This document shows, piece by piece, positions 37,431-46,449 of a stretch of 62,345 bases of DNA. The position numbers were made by a program, and so were the translations under genes. The notes under the pieces are model-generated. The model was not told where the DNA came from and ran no database searches. It saw only the letters and a list, made by a program, of their open reading frames with translations. Within the stretch, counting starts at the first letter, position 1, and the number at the start of each line of letters is the position of its first letter. Origin of the DNA: an uncultured Granulosicoccaceae bacterium (GTDB taxonomy: Bacteria > Pseudomonadota > Gammaproteobacteria > Granulosicoccales > Granulosicoccaceae); the NCBI GenBank assembly GCA_937958675.1, contig CALGND010000018.1, positions 1 through 62,345 of the forward strand, written 5' to 3'.

Positions 37431-38471
37431 ATGGATTCAGTTTCTCAATTTGCACTAGGTGCCGCCATCGGCGAGGCGGTTCTTGGCCGCAGCCTTGGGC
37501 GTAAGGCGATGCTATTAGGTGGGTTGCTGGGCACCCTACCCGATTTGGATGTATTGGTGCATTACACCGACGCGGTCGAAAGCTTCACCTACCATCGTAG
37601 TTGGAGTCATTCAATTTTTACGCTCACCGTATTGAGCCCTCTATTAGCATGGCTGCTTAAGTGCTTCTATCCAACAGCTTGGTTGGATAAACCCAGCGAT
37701 CGAACGATAGCAGCAGCTGCACCGCAATTTTCTAAGTGGTGGCTTTGCACGTGGCTAATATTGATCACGCACGCTCTACTGGATGGCTTTACCATTTACG
37801 GGACGCAACTTTTTTGGCCACTGGCCGTGAAGCCTGTTGCTTGGGGTTCTATTTTTATCATCGACCCCTTGTATACCTTGCCATTGCTGATTGCCTTAAT
37901 AGTGGCGACAAAGTATCGAGCGATTGCAAAAAAGGCTGCCGCCATTGGTCTTGCAATAAGTAGCGTTTACCTCGCCTTAGCACTTTTATCGCAACATCAT
38001 GCTCGCAATGTGGCCCATACCTCACTCAATAGTCAATCACTCGCTACCAACAACGTACTCATCGCACCGGCACCATTTGCCTTACTTTGGCGAATAGTAT
38101 CAATGGATGGTGAACACTACCACGAAGGGTTTTATTCACTACTGGATAACAACAATGATATAAGTTTTGCAACGTTCAATAGCAACCGACAATTAATTGA
38201 TAGCGCAATCGATCATTGGCCAGTGGCTAGGCTGGGTTGGTTCACCAACAATAGTATATCTGCAACGATAGAAAACGAAAAAATGGTGATTAACGATTTA
38301 CGGATGGGCGTGGAATCAAGTTATGTTTTTCGCTTTGTGGTTGGCGAATTTAGCGACGGGCAGTTTGATCCGACTATCAGCGAACTACTTCCGCTTCAGA
38401 TTGATCCTGTGCGGATGAAATTAATTACGAGGCGTTATTATGACGAGAACGTTAACTTATATCCACAGTAA
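37431..38471 (+). CDS. Membrane metal-dependent hydrolase family protein (YdjM/DUF457)
   Basis: This 346-residue inner membrane protein belongs to the YdjM-like family. Landmarks are MDSVSQFALGAAIGEAVLGR, GGLLGTLPDLDVLVHYTD and FTYHRSWSHSIFTLTV; these hold Asp and His residues that bind metal. WLILITHALLDGFTIYGTQLFWPL and FIIDPLYTLPLLIAL continue the pattern. Four or more helices are followed by a soluble C-terminal region of about 130 residues. The reaction is unknown; phospholipase-C-like chemistry has been suggested for the family. It stands between recN and fur, where E. coli has bamE directly. Confidence 0.85.
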   Translation: MDSVSQFALGAAIGEAVLGRSLGRKAMLLGGLLGTLPDLDVLVHYTDAVESFTYHRSWSHSIFTLTVLSPLLAWLLKCFYPTAWLDKPSDRTIAAAAPQFSKWWLCTWLILITHALLDGFTIYGTQLFWPLAVKPVAWGSIFIIDPLYTLPLLIALIVATKYRAIAKKAAAIGLAISSVYLALALLSQHHARNVAHTSLNSQSLATNNVLIAPAPFALLWRIVSMDGEHYHEGFYSLLDNNNDISFATFNSNRQLIDSAIDHWPVARLGWFTNNSISATIENEKMVINDLRMGVESSYVFRFVVGEFSDGQFDPTISELLPLQIDPVRMKLITRRYYDENVNLYPQ

Positions 38472-38490
38472 GCGCCTAGCGAGTCAGCTG

Positions 38491-38925
38491 CTAACTATCC
38501 CGCTTGTACTCACCATACAATATGATCTTGTGATCAGTGAGTGAATACCCGAGCTCTTTGGCAATCTCTTGAAGCCTACGCTCAATTTGCTCATCCTTAA
38601 ATTCAGCCACTTTGCCTGTTTTTACGCACACGATATGATCGTGGTTGTCACCGGTGTCGAGCTCGAATATCGCCTGCCCGCCATCGAAGTGATGGCGCGT
38701 TACCAAGCCAGCAGCCTCAAACTGAGTCAATACGCGATAGACTGTGGCTAGGCCTATATCACTGCCGTTTTTAAGAAGCGCTTTGTAGACGTCTTCTGCG
38801 CTCAGATGGTGTTGCTCGGCACGTTCGAGAATCTCGAGTATGCTGACACGAGGCAGCGTAACCTTTAGGCCAGCATTTTTCAGTTCGCTACTGGTGGTAG
38901 TAGCTTGGTGTGTGGATTGGGGCAT
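38491..38925 (-). CDS. fur: Ferric uptake regulator Fur
   Basis: This 144-residue regulator represses iron-uptake genes when loaded with Fe(II). From the ATG at 38925 (a TTG nine bases upstream is also in frame) it shows the winged-helix domain (LKNAGLKVTLPRVSILEILE, SAEDVYKALLKNGSDIGLATVYRVLTQFEAAGLV), the metal sites HHLSAEDVY and HHFDGG, and NHDHIVCVKTGKVAEF. Only one Cys is present where E. coli Fur has a C-x-x-C pair, as in Pseudomonas-type Fur. It is divergent from bamE, a common arrangement in Pseudomonas and relatives. Confidence 0.95.
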   Translation of the reverse strand: MPQSTHQATTTSSELKNAGLKVTLPRVSILEILERAEQHHLSAEDVYKALLKNGSDIGLATVYRVLTQFEAAGLVTRHHFDGGQAIFELDTGDNHDHIVCVKTGKVAEFKDEQIERRLQEIAKELGYSLTDHKIILYGEYKRDS

Positions 38926-38995
38926 ATTTCGCAAGTGTCACTGCAAAGCCATTGAGAAGTAACTACAAGTATACGACAATACCCTTAAAACCTAA

Positions 38996-39412
38996 ATGGA
39001 AATTCCCGTGAAAACCTTGGCAGTCCTTTTGATCAGTATTAGCTCACTCGCAGCCTGTGGTGGCGACCCATTTTGGCTCCCAAGAGCCCATAAAATCACC
39101 ATTCAACAAGGTAATTTGCTGAGTGAGAGCCAAATTGGTCAAGTAACCGTCGGCATGCCGCGCACCGATGTTCGCTCTTTATTGGGTGCGCCAGTGACTA
39201 ACACCACCTTCCACGACAAGCGCTGGGATTACTACTACACCAGCACGCCAGCGGGCCAGCCGACACAAGCGAAGCGCCTAAGCCTCTACTTTGAAGACGA
39301 ACTGTTAGAAAAGGTGGATCGTAGCGCGGACGACATAAGCGGCAAAATCGAAAACCGTCGCCCTTGGTGGGAACGCCTTTTCGCGCCTAATCGATCGGCC
39401 AACGCTAGCTAA
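38996..39412 (+). CDS. bamE: Outer membrane protein assembly factor BamE
   Basis: This 138-residue outer-membrane lipoprotein is part of the BAM complex that inserts beta-barrels. The lipobox SLAAC gives Cys21; the core contains HKITIQQGNLLSESQIGQVTVGMPRTDVRSLLGAP, the SmpA/OmlA motif, and FHDKRWDYYYTSTPAG. The start may be the ATG at 38996 or a GTG four codons later. It is divergent from fur and meets rnfH tail-to-tail with a 4-bp overlap. Confidence 0.95.
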   Translation: MEIPVKTLAVLLISISSLAACGGDPFWLPRAHKITIQQGNLLSESQIGQVTVGMPRTDVRSLLGAPVTNTTFHDKRWDYYYTSTPAGQPTQAKRLSLYFEDELLEKVDRSADDISGKIENRRPWWERLFAPNRSANAS

Positions 39413-39726
39413 CCATCTCGCTGCCCTTTCTGGGCAGCCGCACGCTGCCTGCGTAACTCCATCGGACTTTGAATTAACGGCCGATAGATTTCAACTCGAT
39501 CACCATTAAGCAACACGTAGTCATCATTAACTTGTTCACCAAACACGCCTATGGGCACTTCGTTGGCATCACCTACTGCATTTAGGTCTAAACCATCATC
39601 TAAAGCGTAAGATACCGCTTGCCTGGCCGTAGTGCCCTCTGGCAGCTGAAGCAGCACCTGATGCTGTTCCTCACTAAAAGCCAACACCACTCTGATGGAA
39701 ATCGTGGCATCACTTGCCATAGACAT
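39409..39726 (-). CDS. rnfH: RnfH family ubiquitin-like protein
   Basis: This 105-residue beta-grasp protein of the RnfH (UPF0125) family contains the blocks ISIRVVLAFSEEQHQVLLQLPEGTTARQAV, VPIGVFGEQVNDDYVLLNGDRVEIYRPL and the C-terminal DPM-like SPMELRRQRAAAQ. Its role is not settled; names PasI and RatB have been used for the E. coli homologue. It overlaps the end of ratA by 17 bp in the same operon, which is the usual neighbour. Confidence 0.92.
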   Translation of the reverse strand: MSMASDATISIRVVLAFSEEQHQVLLQLPEGTTARQAVSYALDDGLDLNAVGDANEVPIGVFGEQVNDDYVLLNGDRVEIYRPLIQSPMELRRQRAAAQKGQRDG

Positions 39727-40144
39727 CCCCTGCTCGCTTTACAAAAGCATTGACCACGGTTTGAGTGACAGCATTAAAAGCCGGGCCAATCATTTTTTCA
39801 AGCACAGCACTACTAAACTGAAATTCAATATCCAGCTCAACTTTGCAGGCGTTCTCACTTAGCGCCTTAAAGCGCCAAATGCCATCCAGGTTTTTGAATG
39901 GGCCATCTTGCAAACTCATGGAAATTTGCTGATCTTGCTCCAATTTATTTTGGGTGGTGAATTTTGTTTGCTGAAAAGCCTTGTTGATCGAAACTGAAGC
40001 CAGCTGATGCTCGTCACTATGCTCAATCACCTCGCTTGCTGAGCACCACGGTAGAAATTTGGGATAGGACTCCACATCCGCCACCAGCTGATACATTTGG
40101 GCGGCACTAAACTCCACCAACGCACTTCTCGAAATACTCGACAT
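39710..40144 (-). CDS. ratA: RatA / Coq10-like START domain protein
   Basis: This 144-residue protein belongs to the polyketide cyclase/START superfamily. MSSISRSALVEFSAAQMYQLVADVESYPKFLPWC is the family's N-terminus, and the ATG at 40144 has AAGGTG upstream; the longer frame to 40234 is unsupported. Proposed roles are ubiquinone binding (Coq10 type) and, in E. coli, interference with ribosome association. It is divergent from smpB across 38 bp, as in E. coli. Confidence 0.93.
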   Translation of the reverse strand: MSSISRSALVEFSAAQMYQLVADVESYPKFLPWCSASEVIEHSDEHQLASVSINKAFQQTKFTTQNKLEQDQQISMSLQDGPFKNLDGIWRFKALSENACKVELDIEFQFSSAVLEKMIGPAFNAVTQTVVNAFVKRAGDVYGK

Positions 40145-40182
40145 AATCACCTTATCAACTTCAGCACGCCTATAATGCCACC

Positions 40183-40665
40183 ATGGCCAAGAAGAGCAAA
40201 AAGACCAAAACCTCTGGCGAGGGCAGTATCGCACGCAACAAGCGCGCTACTTACGATTATAAGATCGATGAGAAGTTCGAAGCCGGAATTGTACTGCAAG
40301 GATGGGAAGTCAAGAGTCTCAGGGCTGGCCGCGCCCAACTCACAGACGGCTACGTGCAGCTACACAAGATGGAAGCCTGGCTCTACGGCTGCAACATCTC
40401 CCCCCTGATCACTGCCTCCTCTCACAGTGTGCCCGAACTACAGCGCCGCCGGAAACTGCTGCTGCACCGCCGCGAACTGGCCCGTTTAACCGGAGCCGTA
40501 GAACGCAAAGGCTACACCATCGTTGCGATGTCGATGTACTGGAAACGCGGCAAAGTGAAGATTGAAATCGGCATCGGTAAAGGTAAGAAAGAATTCGACA
40601 AGCGCGCCAGCATAAAAGAACGCGAGTGGAATCGGGATAAGGCGCGCTCTATTCGTACGCACTGA
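40183..40665 (+). CDS. smpB: SsrA-binding protein SmpB
   Basis: This 160-residue protein brings tmRNA to stalled ribosomes. The sequence shows [43 protein letters not shown] and a basic C-terminal tail ([22 protein letters not shown]) that enters the mRNA channel. The tmRNA gene often lies next door in E. coli, but is not found in the 52 bp before dnaQ or elsewhere in the window. Confidence 0.97.
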   Translation: MAKKSKKTKTSGEGSIARNKRATYDYKIDEKFEAGIVLQGWEVKSLRAGRAQLTDGYVQLHKMEAWLYGCNISPLITASSHSVPELQRRRKLLLHRRELARLTGAVERKGYTIVAMSMYWKRGKVKIEIGIGKGKKEFDKRASIKEREWNRDKARSIRTH

Positions 40666-40717
40666 GTTGTGTGAATCGCCGGACCACTGCCTACGTGGCG
40701 ATGCCACTAATTACGAC

Positions 40718-41425
40718 TTAGCCTTGATCCAAGTTCCGCCAAACACACCCTGCATCAGAGCTTTTCGCAAGCCTATCTAGCCATAAATCGTGCGCGCGCA
40801 TTTCTACTTCATCGGCTTGCACTAATTTTAGATGATGGGTTTTCTTGTCTGTGTTGTCGGCAGAGATCGCTGCATTAGCGGCGTTATCTTCATCGAGCAA
40901 TAGCGCTGTTTGGCCACCCGTCATTCGCAGATAAACATCAGCGAGGATTTCTGAATCGAGCAATGCGCCGTGCAAAGTACGATGAGCGTTGTTGACGTCC
41001 ATGCGTTTGCAAAGTGCATCAAGGCTATTACGTTGGCCGGGATATAGCTTACGCGCCAAGGCTAAGGTGTCAGTCACTCTACATATTGAATTGATGGTGA
41101 TATTGCCAGCCACGCGAGCAAATTCTGCATCTAGAAAACCAACATCGAAATCGGCGTTGTGAATGATGAGCTCTGCGCCTTTCAAATAATCGTGCACCTC
41201 TTGAGCGACATCTTCAAAGCGCGGTTTGTCAGCTAGAAACTCATTGCTTATACCGTGCACCTCCATCGCACCATGATCAATCTGCCGATCAGGCTGTAAA
41301 TAAATGTGCAAATTGTTGCCAGTGAGCCGGCGTTCGCTCATCTCAACGCAGCCAATCTCGATTATTCGATGCCCTGATTGCGCATCCAGGCCGGTGGTTT
41401 CAGTATCAAGAACGATCTGTCTCAT
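40718..41425 (-). CDS. dnaQ: DNA polymerase III epsilon subunit (3'-5' proofreading exonuclease)
   Basis: This 235-residue exonuclease shows Exo[27 protein letters not shown], Exo[19 protein letters not shown] and ExoIII with [21 protein letters not shown], giving the D-E-D-H-D set. The C-terminal tail for binding the alpha subunit is present. Its start overlaps the stop of rnhA by 4 bp. E. coli has the two genes divergent; here they are co-directional. Confidence 0.95.
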   Translation of the reverse strand: MRQIVLDTETTGLDAQSGHRIIEIGCVEMSERRLTGNNLHIYLQPDRQIDHGAMEVHGISNEFLADKPRFEDVAQEVHDYLKGAELIIHNADFDVGFLDAEFARVAGNITINSICRVTDTLALARKLYPGQRNSLDALCKRMDVNNAHRTLHGALLDSEILADVYLRMTGGQTALLLDEDNAANAAISADNTDKKTHHLKLVQADEVEMRAHDLWLDRLAKSSDAGCVWRNLDQG

Positions 41426-41901
41426 GCCGTGCCCGGTGGGGGCGTCCCCGCTTGGGTCTTGCCCGCCAGAAATTCATCGATACCTTTATTCGCCAAGTCA
41501 TCCACCCGTTCGTTTTCAGTATGGCCACTATGGCCCTTAACCCAATGCCATTCAATATTATGTTGAGCTGCTAGCTCGTCTATTTGAATCCACAGCTCTT
41601 TGTTTTTGACAGGTTTTCGAGCAGACGTCATCCAGTTCTTTTTTTTCCAACCCGGCATCCATTCCAATATACCTTGCCGCACGTACTGAGAGTCAGTAGT
41701 TAGGGCAACGTTGCTGGTTTTTTTTAATGCCTTCAAGGCTTCGATGACCGCCGTCATTTCCATACGGTTATTGGTGGTGTCTGCTTCGCCGCCGTAGAGT
41801 TCTTTCTCATGTTTGCCGGAACGTAATAAGGCTCCCCAACCACCAGGGCCCGGATTTCCGCGACAGGCACCATCCGTAAAAATCTCAATTGTTTGGGGCA
41901 T
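41422..41901 (-). CDS. rnhA: Ribonuclease HI
   Basis: This 159-residue endonuclease cuts RNA in RNA-DNA hybrids. The catalytic set is visible: D10 in [20 protein letters not shown]48 in [17 protein letters not shown]70 in [16 protein letters not shown], and the HxG/D region [17 protein letters not shown]. It is 4 bp coupled to dnaQ and lies 11 bp after the methyltransferase gene. Confidence 0.96.
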   Translation of the reverse strand: MPQTIEIFTDGACRGNPGPGGWGALLRSGKHEKELYGGEADTTNNRMEMTAVIEALKALKKTSNVALTTDSQYVRQGILEWMPGWKKKNWMTSARKPVKNKELWIQIDELAAQHNIEWHWVKGHSGHTENERVDDLANKGIDEFLAGKTQAGTPPPGTA

Positions 41902-41912
41902 ACTGGTTTGAT

Positions 41913-42713
41913 CTATTCTGTTTTTGGATCAGATTTACGCATCGCAGCTGTTTCGCGTGCTCTAGCAAAACTGCTAACTGCCACACTTGGACGTTGTTGC
42001 CTGCGCCAATGGCGCCGACTTGGCGTTAACGGCATAGTTTGCTTGCGCGCTAGCAATACGTAAAGCCCACCTATACCACTCAGCAGTGGCTCAACTCGCT
42101 CCAAGCGGCGCGTGCGACGCAGCAACCCTTCGCTATCGATCGGCAGGCGGATAAACATCGCGTCGCTTGTTTGCACACGATAGTTGAGTACCGACAACCA
42201 GTCAGTTACGCGGGTTCTGGAATAAAATCGACCATTCCAAGGTGCGTTGCCGCGCCAGCCCGTTAAAACGTGTCGCGCACCGAACGCACTCAATGGATTA
42301 AAACCAATGATCAATAACTGACCATCATCAGACAACACCCGATCAGCTTCGCGAAGCGCCTGATGTGGTTGATCACAAAAATCCAGAGTGTTAAAAAACA
42401 TCACCAATTTCATGGTGTCTGAGGCTACAGGAAGATGTAAGACATCACCGTGGATATCGGCCTGTGAGCCCGGCGCATCAAGTATAATTCGCCTATGCAG
42501 CCCAGAGCCCTTGAACAGATCACGATCCGGCGCAACGTTACCTATCTGCAACCCTTGGTAGCCAAACACATCACTTAGGCTACCTTGGAGCTGCACTTCG
42601 AGCCTATCAAGGATAGACTGTCCGAGCGCTGATGAGTACCATTGCGTCAGAGGACGCTGCGAGTCGATCCAAATCGGCTTGCGTCGTGTCAATTTAATCA
42701 TTGGTTTATTCAT
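41913..42713 (-). CDS. SAM-dependent methyltransferase (YafS-like)
   Basis: This 266-residue class I methyltransferase from the ATG at 42713 (GAGTGG upstream; alternative ATG at 42701) has [15 protein letters not shown] near the SAM region, [43 protein letters not shown] and [22 protein letters not shown]. coli YafS occupies the same place between gloB and rnhA. Substrate unknown. It is divergent from mltD across 33 bp. The gloB gene that sits here in E. coli is absent. Confidence 0.85.
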   Translation of the reverse strand: MNKPMIKLTRRKPIWIDSQRPLTQWYSSALGQSILDRLEVQLQGSLSDVFGYQGLQIGNVAPDRDLFKGSGLHRRIILDAPGSQADIHGDVLHLPVASDTMKLVMFFNTLDFCDQPHQALREADRVLSDDGQLLIIGFNPLSAFGARHVLTGWRGNAPWNGRFYSRTRVTDWLSVLNYRVQTSDAMFIRLPIDSEGLLRRTRRLERVEPLLSGIGGLYVLLARKQTMPLTPSRRHWRRQQRPSVAVSSFARARETAAMRKSDPKTE

Positions 42714-42746
42714 TAACCACTCACTAATATCGATCAGTAACAATTA

Positions 42747-44246
42747 ATGTCATCTAAAACGCCAACCCAGGCAAATAACAATCTGGCCACTAACAGCCAG
42801 AACCAATTGGCACTGATCCCCTCGAGAATGAGTATAGCGGCTAAAGCAGCCGCAATATCGCTACTAATAGCGACAAGTGTGTATGGATTGGCTGAAACTA
42901 ATGCCATTAGCCGCGCTGATCTACCTCAGCTGGGCAATACCGACCAAACCGACCGAGCCTTGTTGCAAGAGATTACTGACGAGCACATCGCAGAAGCCAA
43001 GCCACAATTAATGGTTGAGGCGGCTACTTCTGACGTACCACCATTGCCCCTCACTACCTCAACAATCACTAGCGTGGCTGCGCCCGCCTCTGCTTGGGAT
43101 AGAGTACGCGCCTCCGATAGGTTACCCAGGGAGCGCAACCAACGCGTCGAGTTTTACCTTGATCAATATCAGCGCGAGATATTGTGGATAAATAAAATTC
43201 TTAATCGCGGTACACCGTTTATCGGTTACATCGTGCAATCACTCGAGTCGCGGTTTATGCCAGTCGAGCTAGCATTAATACCCGCGATCGAAAGTGGTTT
43301 TCGTACAACGGTTAAAAGCTCAGTCAATGCTGCTGGAATTTGGCAGATTGTGCCCATCACTGCACGTGAAATTGGGGTTGAGCGCAACACATGGTTTGAT
43401 GGTAGAGGCGATGTTATCAAGTCGACAACGGCTGCAATCGACTACTTAAGTTACTTAAACGCCGAATTTAATGGCGATTGGGAGCTCACCCTAGCCGCGT
43501 ACAACGCAGGCCCAGGCCGTGTCAGAGGCGCTATCAAGAAAAACATCAAGGCCAACAAGCCCACCGATTTTTGGTCACTCGAATTGCCAGACGAAACACT
43601 CAACTATGTGCCAAAGATTGTCGCTATGCTTGAGCTAATCAAAGATCCAGAAACCGAAGGTTTAGATCTACCGGATATGCCTGCTACCGCAGATTTTACG
43701 ACGGTCGATGTGGGAAAACGCATAAGCCTTGATCATGCAGCCACAATCAGTAACCTGGACGAATCAGTTCTACGCCAGCTGAATGCTGGGTTGATTCATC
43801 AGGTCACTCCGCCAAAAGGCCCTCATCTAATTGTTGTACCGACATCTGCAGCAAAGCAATTCCAACTTAAGGTTGCGGCGGCAGGCGATAAAACGCTTTT
43901 TTCATTACCACTTACTCACACTGTTGTTGCCGGTGATAGCGTTAGCACAATTGCATACAAATACGGTATCACGCAACGAAAACTGCGCGAATTAAATTCG
44001 TTGGATGATTCAAAAATAATGATCGGCCAGCGTTTAGGCGTAATAGACGTGCGCGGTACTAATAGCGCTGCACGTAGTACAATGGTCGAGTACGTCGTAA
44101 AGATTGGCGATACATTGTCAGAAATAGCTGAACGATTTGCAGTAAAAGTAAGCGCTATAAAAAATTCAACGGGGAAAACTCCGGATAACAATGTTATTCA
44201 TCCAGGGGAAAAACTGACCATTAAAGTGCCTAGCGATGCCGGTTGA
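42747..44246 (+). CDS. mltD: Membrane-bound lytic murein transglycosylase D
   Basis: This 499-residue peptidoglycan lytic enzyme cleaves the MurNAc-GlcNAc bond, leaving anhydromuropeptides. An N-terminal hydrophobic stretch at about 30-46 acts as signal or anchor; no lipobox is seen, unlike E. coli MltD. The SLT domain (about 165-290) shows E182 in IPAIESGFRTTVKSSVNAAGIWQI and AAYNAGPGRVRGAIKKN. Two LysM repeats bind glycan: about 391-435 (HTVVAGDSVSTIAYKYGI) and about 446-492 (EYVVKIGDTLSEIAERFAV). Confidence 0.94.
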   Translation: MSSKTPTQANNNLATNSQNQLALIPSRMSIAAKAAAISLLIATSVYGLAETNAISRADLPQLGNTDQTDRALLQEITDEHIAEAKPQLMVEAATSDVPPLPLTTSTITSVAAPASAWDRVRASDRLPRERNQRVEFYLDQYQREILWINKILNRGTPFIGYIVQSLESRFMPVELALIPAIESGFRTTVKSSVNAAGIWQIVPITAREIGVERNTWFDGRGDVIKSTTAAIDYLSYLNAEFNGDWELTLAAYNAGPGRVRGAIKKNIKANKPTDFWSLELPDETLNYVPKIVAMLELIKDPETEGLDLPDMPATADFTTVDVGKRISLDHAATISNLDESVLRQLNAGLIHQVTPPKGPHLIVVPTSAAKQFQLKVAAAGDKTLFSLPLTHTVVAGDSVSTIAYKYGITQRKLRELNSLDDSKIMIGQRLGVIDVRGTNSAARSTMVEYVVKIGDTLSEIAERFAVKVSAIKNSTGKTPDNNVIHPGEKLTIKVPSDAG

Positions 44247-44512
44247 TCTAGCTGTTGCAATACTATTTAGTGCTATGTTTAGTACTTATTGGCACACAGG
44301 CGCAAGCGCCGGTTTTTCGACGGTAAGTGCAGATATCAAGCACTTGTTGACGCTGGCCTATTAAATGACAATAATTACACCAAATAAGAACAACAGCTTG
44401 CGATGGAACAGGTAGCGATGAATGATCATCAACACTTATGCCAGAGCAGTGACCAAATGACAGTTTCCAAGCTCCACTTTTGCTTTGTTTGCGATACTCG
44501 CAGGGAAAACGC

Positions 44513-45508
44513 ATGACCACTATTATTGTTATCAACGAAAACGACGAAGTTCAAGAATTCGATTTCGATTTGGACACAACCGAAATAAGTATCGGTCGCC
44601 GTTCAACGAATGACGTCTGCATTCCAAACTTGTCTGTTAGCGGCAAGCACGCGCGCATAACAATTGATGCTACCGGTTCTCTAATCGAAGATCTAAACAG
44701 TACTAACGGTACCTACATTAATGGTCGGCTCATTAGCCGTCAGCTACTCGATAGCAACGATGAAATCGTTATCGGTAAAACCCGTGTGCAATATCGCAGC
44801 AAGCAAGCAAATGAGCAAGCGCCCAAACAAGCCAGCACTGAACAAGAAAAAGAAGATCTACAACAAGATGTATCAGTGACGCGCTTATCAGGAAACGGCT
44901 CTAACAGTCGCGTTACAACTCCTACGCCTGCACCAAAGCTCAATGGCAGTAGCCACGACGCATCATTCGATGAAAGCCTGATCGACAACGACTTCGATGA
45001 CGAGCCAATGACCTTGTCGCAAAAAGCTAAGCTAGCGCTTGGTGGCGGTCGAGCGCATCCTCGCTCGCCAAACGAAGATTCAGATCACGATTCAGACGTT
45101 GCACTTGCCGATCCTATTGCGCCAGATCCAGTCGAGCCAGCAACACCAATCAATGGCAACTATCAAAATGCATCAGCTGTTGATTTTACTACCGAACAAA
45201 AGCTTACTCACGATCTAGACGCCCCAGTCCAAACACCCGCAAGCGCAGTAATAGAGATTAAAAACGGCGCTAAGTCCGGCCAGGTATTGCCTATCGATAA
45301 GCCCGTTACTACCCTCGGGCGTCCTGGAATTCAAATCGCTGCCATTATGCGAAAGCCAGACGGCTATTTTTTGATGCACATTGAAAGCGACGACAGTGTT
45401 GAGCTACCTACGCTCAATCGTGATGAAATAGGCGACGAGCCTGTACTACTACACAGCGGCGATAAACTAAACGTTGCCGGCATAGAAGTGGAATTTATGT
45501 TGTCGTAG
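44513..45508 (+). CDS. FHA domain protein
   Basis: This 331-residue cytoplasmic protein from the ATG at 44513 (AGGG upstream) has an N-terminal FHA domain (about 20-90): ISIGRRSTNDVCIPNLSVSGKHARIT and EDLNSTNGTYINGRLI, with the phosphothreonine-binding R, S and N in place. A disordered acidic linker (about 95-240) follows. A second, degenerate FHA-like fold fills about 250-331 (VLPIDKPVTTLGRPGIQIAAIMRKPDGYFLMHIE). I do not know its partner; no Ser/Thr kinase is nearby. The 266-bp region before it shows no gene. Confidence 0.85.
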   Translation: MTTIIVINENDEVQEFDFDLDTTEISIGRRSTNDVCIPNLSVSGKHARITIDATGSLIEDLNSTNGTYINGRLISRQLLDSNDEIVIGKTRVQYRSKQANEQAPKQASTEQEKEDLQQDVSVTRLSGNGSNSRVTTPTPAPKLNGSSHDASFDESLIDNDFDDEPMTLSQKAKLALGGGRAHPRSPNEDSDHDSDVALADPIAPDPVEPATPINGNYQNASAVDFTTEQKLTHDLDAPVQTPASAVIEIKNGAKSGQVLPIDKPVTTLGRPGIQIAAIMRKPDGYFLMHIESDDSVELPTLNRDEIGDEPVLLHSGDKLNVAGIEVEFMLS

Positions 45509-45531
45509 TGGCAAGCTCCAACAACAGCCGA

Positions 45532-46428
45532 TTAAAACAAACCGCTACTTAAATACCGATCGCCACGATCGCAGGCGATGGTTACCACTACCGCATCTTT
45601 TAGTGTTGGCAATATGCGCAACGCTGCTACCATCGCACCGCCGGTTGATACACCACCCAACACACCTTCAGTTTTGGCCAACATGCGTGCCATCTCTTCC
45701 GACTCTTCGGCGCTAACATCAACGATTTGGTCAACGCGCTCCGGCTCAAAGATTGTGGGCAGATATTCTTTTGGCCAACGTCTGATACCCGGAATGCTGG
45801 AGCCTTCATCAGGTTGAACGCCCACAATTTGAATAGCTGGATTTTTCTCTTTTAGATAACGCGATACGCCCATGATCGTGCCAGTGGTGCCCATGGAGCT
45901 AACAAAGTGGGTGATCTGACCGTTGGTGGCATCCCATAATTCTGGGCCAGTTGTTTTGTAATGCGCAGCCGGGTTATCAGGATTGGCAAACTGATTGAGT
46001 AAAAAGCCTTCGCCTCTGGCGGACATCTCTACAGCTAAATCGCGTGCATATTCAATTCCTTGCTCTGCGCTAACTAAGATCAGCTCAGCACCGTATGCTT
46101 GCATTGACGACTTACGCTCATCTGTCATGTTGTCAGCCATGATCAGCTTCATCTTGTAGCCCATGGTTGCAGCAACCATAGCTAATGCAATACCTGTGTT
46201 ACCACTGGTAGCCTCAACCAATGCATCACCTGGCTTAATATCACCACGTGCTTGTGCTTGTTTAATCATATTTGCTGCAGGCCGATCTTTTACCGAACCC
46301 GCTGGGTTATCACCTTCAAGCTTTGCATACACACGATTATTATTATCGTTTTTAGCCAATCGCTGTATAGGTACTAGCCGAGTACTACCAATTTGCTCAA
46401 CCATTGTTTGTTGAAATTGTTCAGCCAT
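45532..46428 (-). CDS. cysM: Cysteine synthase B
   Basis: This 298-residue PLP enzyme makes cysteine from O-acetylserine and sulfide or thiosulfate. The PLP lysine lies in NPAGSVKDRPAANMI; SGNTGIALAMVAA is the substrate loop; and TTGTIMGVSRYLKE binds PLP phosphate. The motif RWPKEYLPTIFEPERVD and the short length favour CysM over CysK. It follows miaA by 21 bp where many relatives have hfq. Confidence 0.92.
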   Translation of the reverse strand: MAEQFQQTMVEQIGSTRLVPIQRLAKNDNNNRVYAKLEGDNPAGSVKDRPAANMIKQAQARGDIKPGDALVEATSGNTGIALAMVAATMGYKMKLIMADNMTDERKSSMQAYGAELILVSAEQGIEYARDLAVEMSARGEGFLLNQFANPDNPAAHYKTTGPELWDATNGQITHFVSSMGTTGTIMGVSRYLKEKNPAIQIVGVQPDEGSSIPGIRRWPKEYLPTIFEPERVDQIVDVSAEESEEMARMLAKTEGVLGGVSTGGAMVAALRILPTLKDAVVVTIACDRGDRYLSSGLF

Positions 46429-46449
46429 GACAAAGCCCTATTCGTATCA

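Noticed and set aside
40672..40704. Terminator between smpB and dnaQ
   Set aside because: ATCGCC and GGCGAT can pair, but the loop is long and there is no T-run.
40666..40717. tmRNA gene next to smpB
   Set aside because: Only 52 bp separate smpB and dnaQ, with no tRNA-like ends; ssrA must be elsewhere.
44263..44535. Minus-strand frame between mltD and the FHA gene
   Set aside because: It overlaps the start of the FHA gene, has no recognisable domain and no clear ribosome site.
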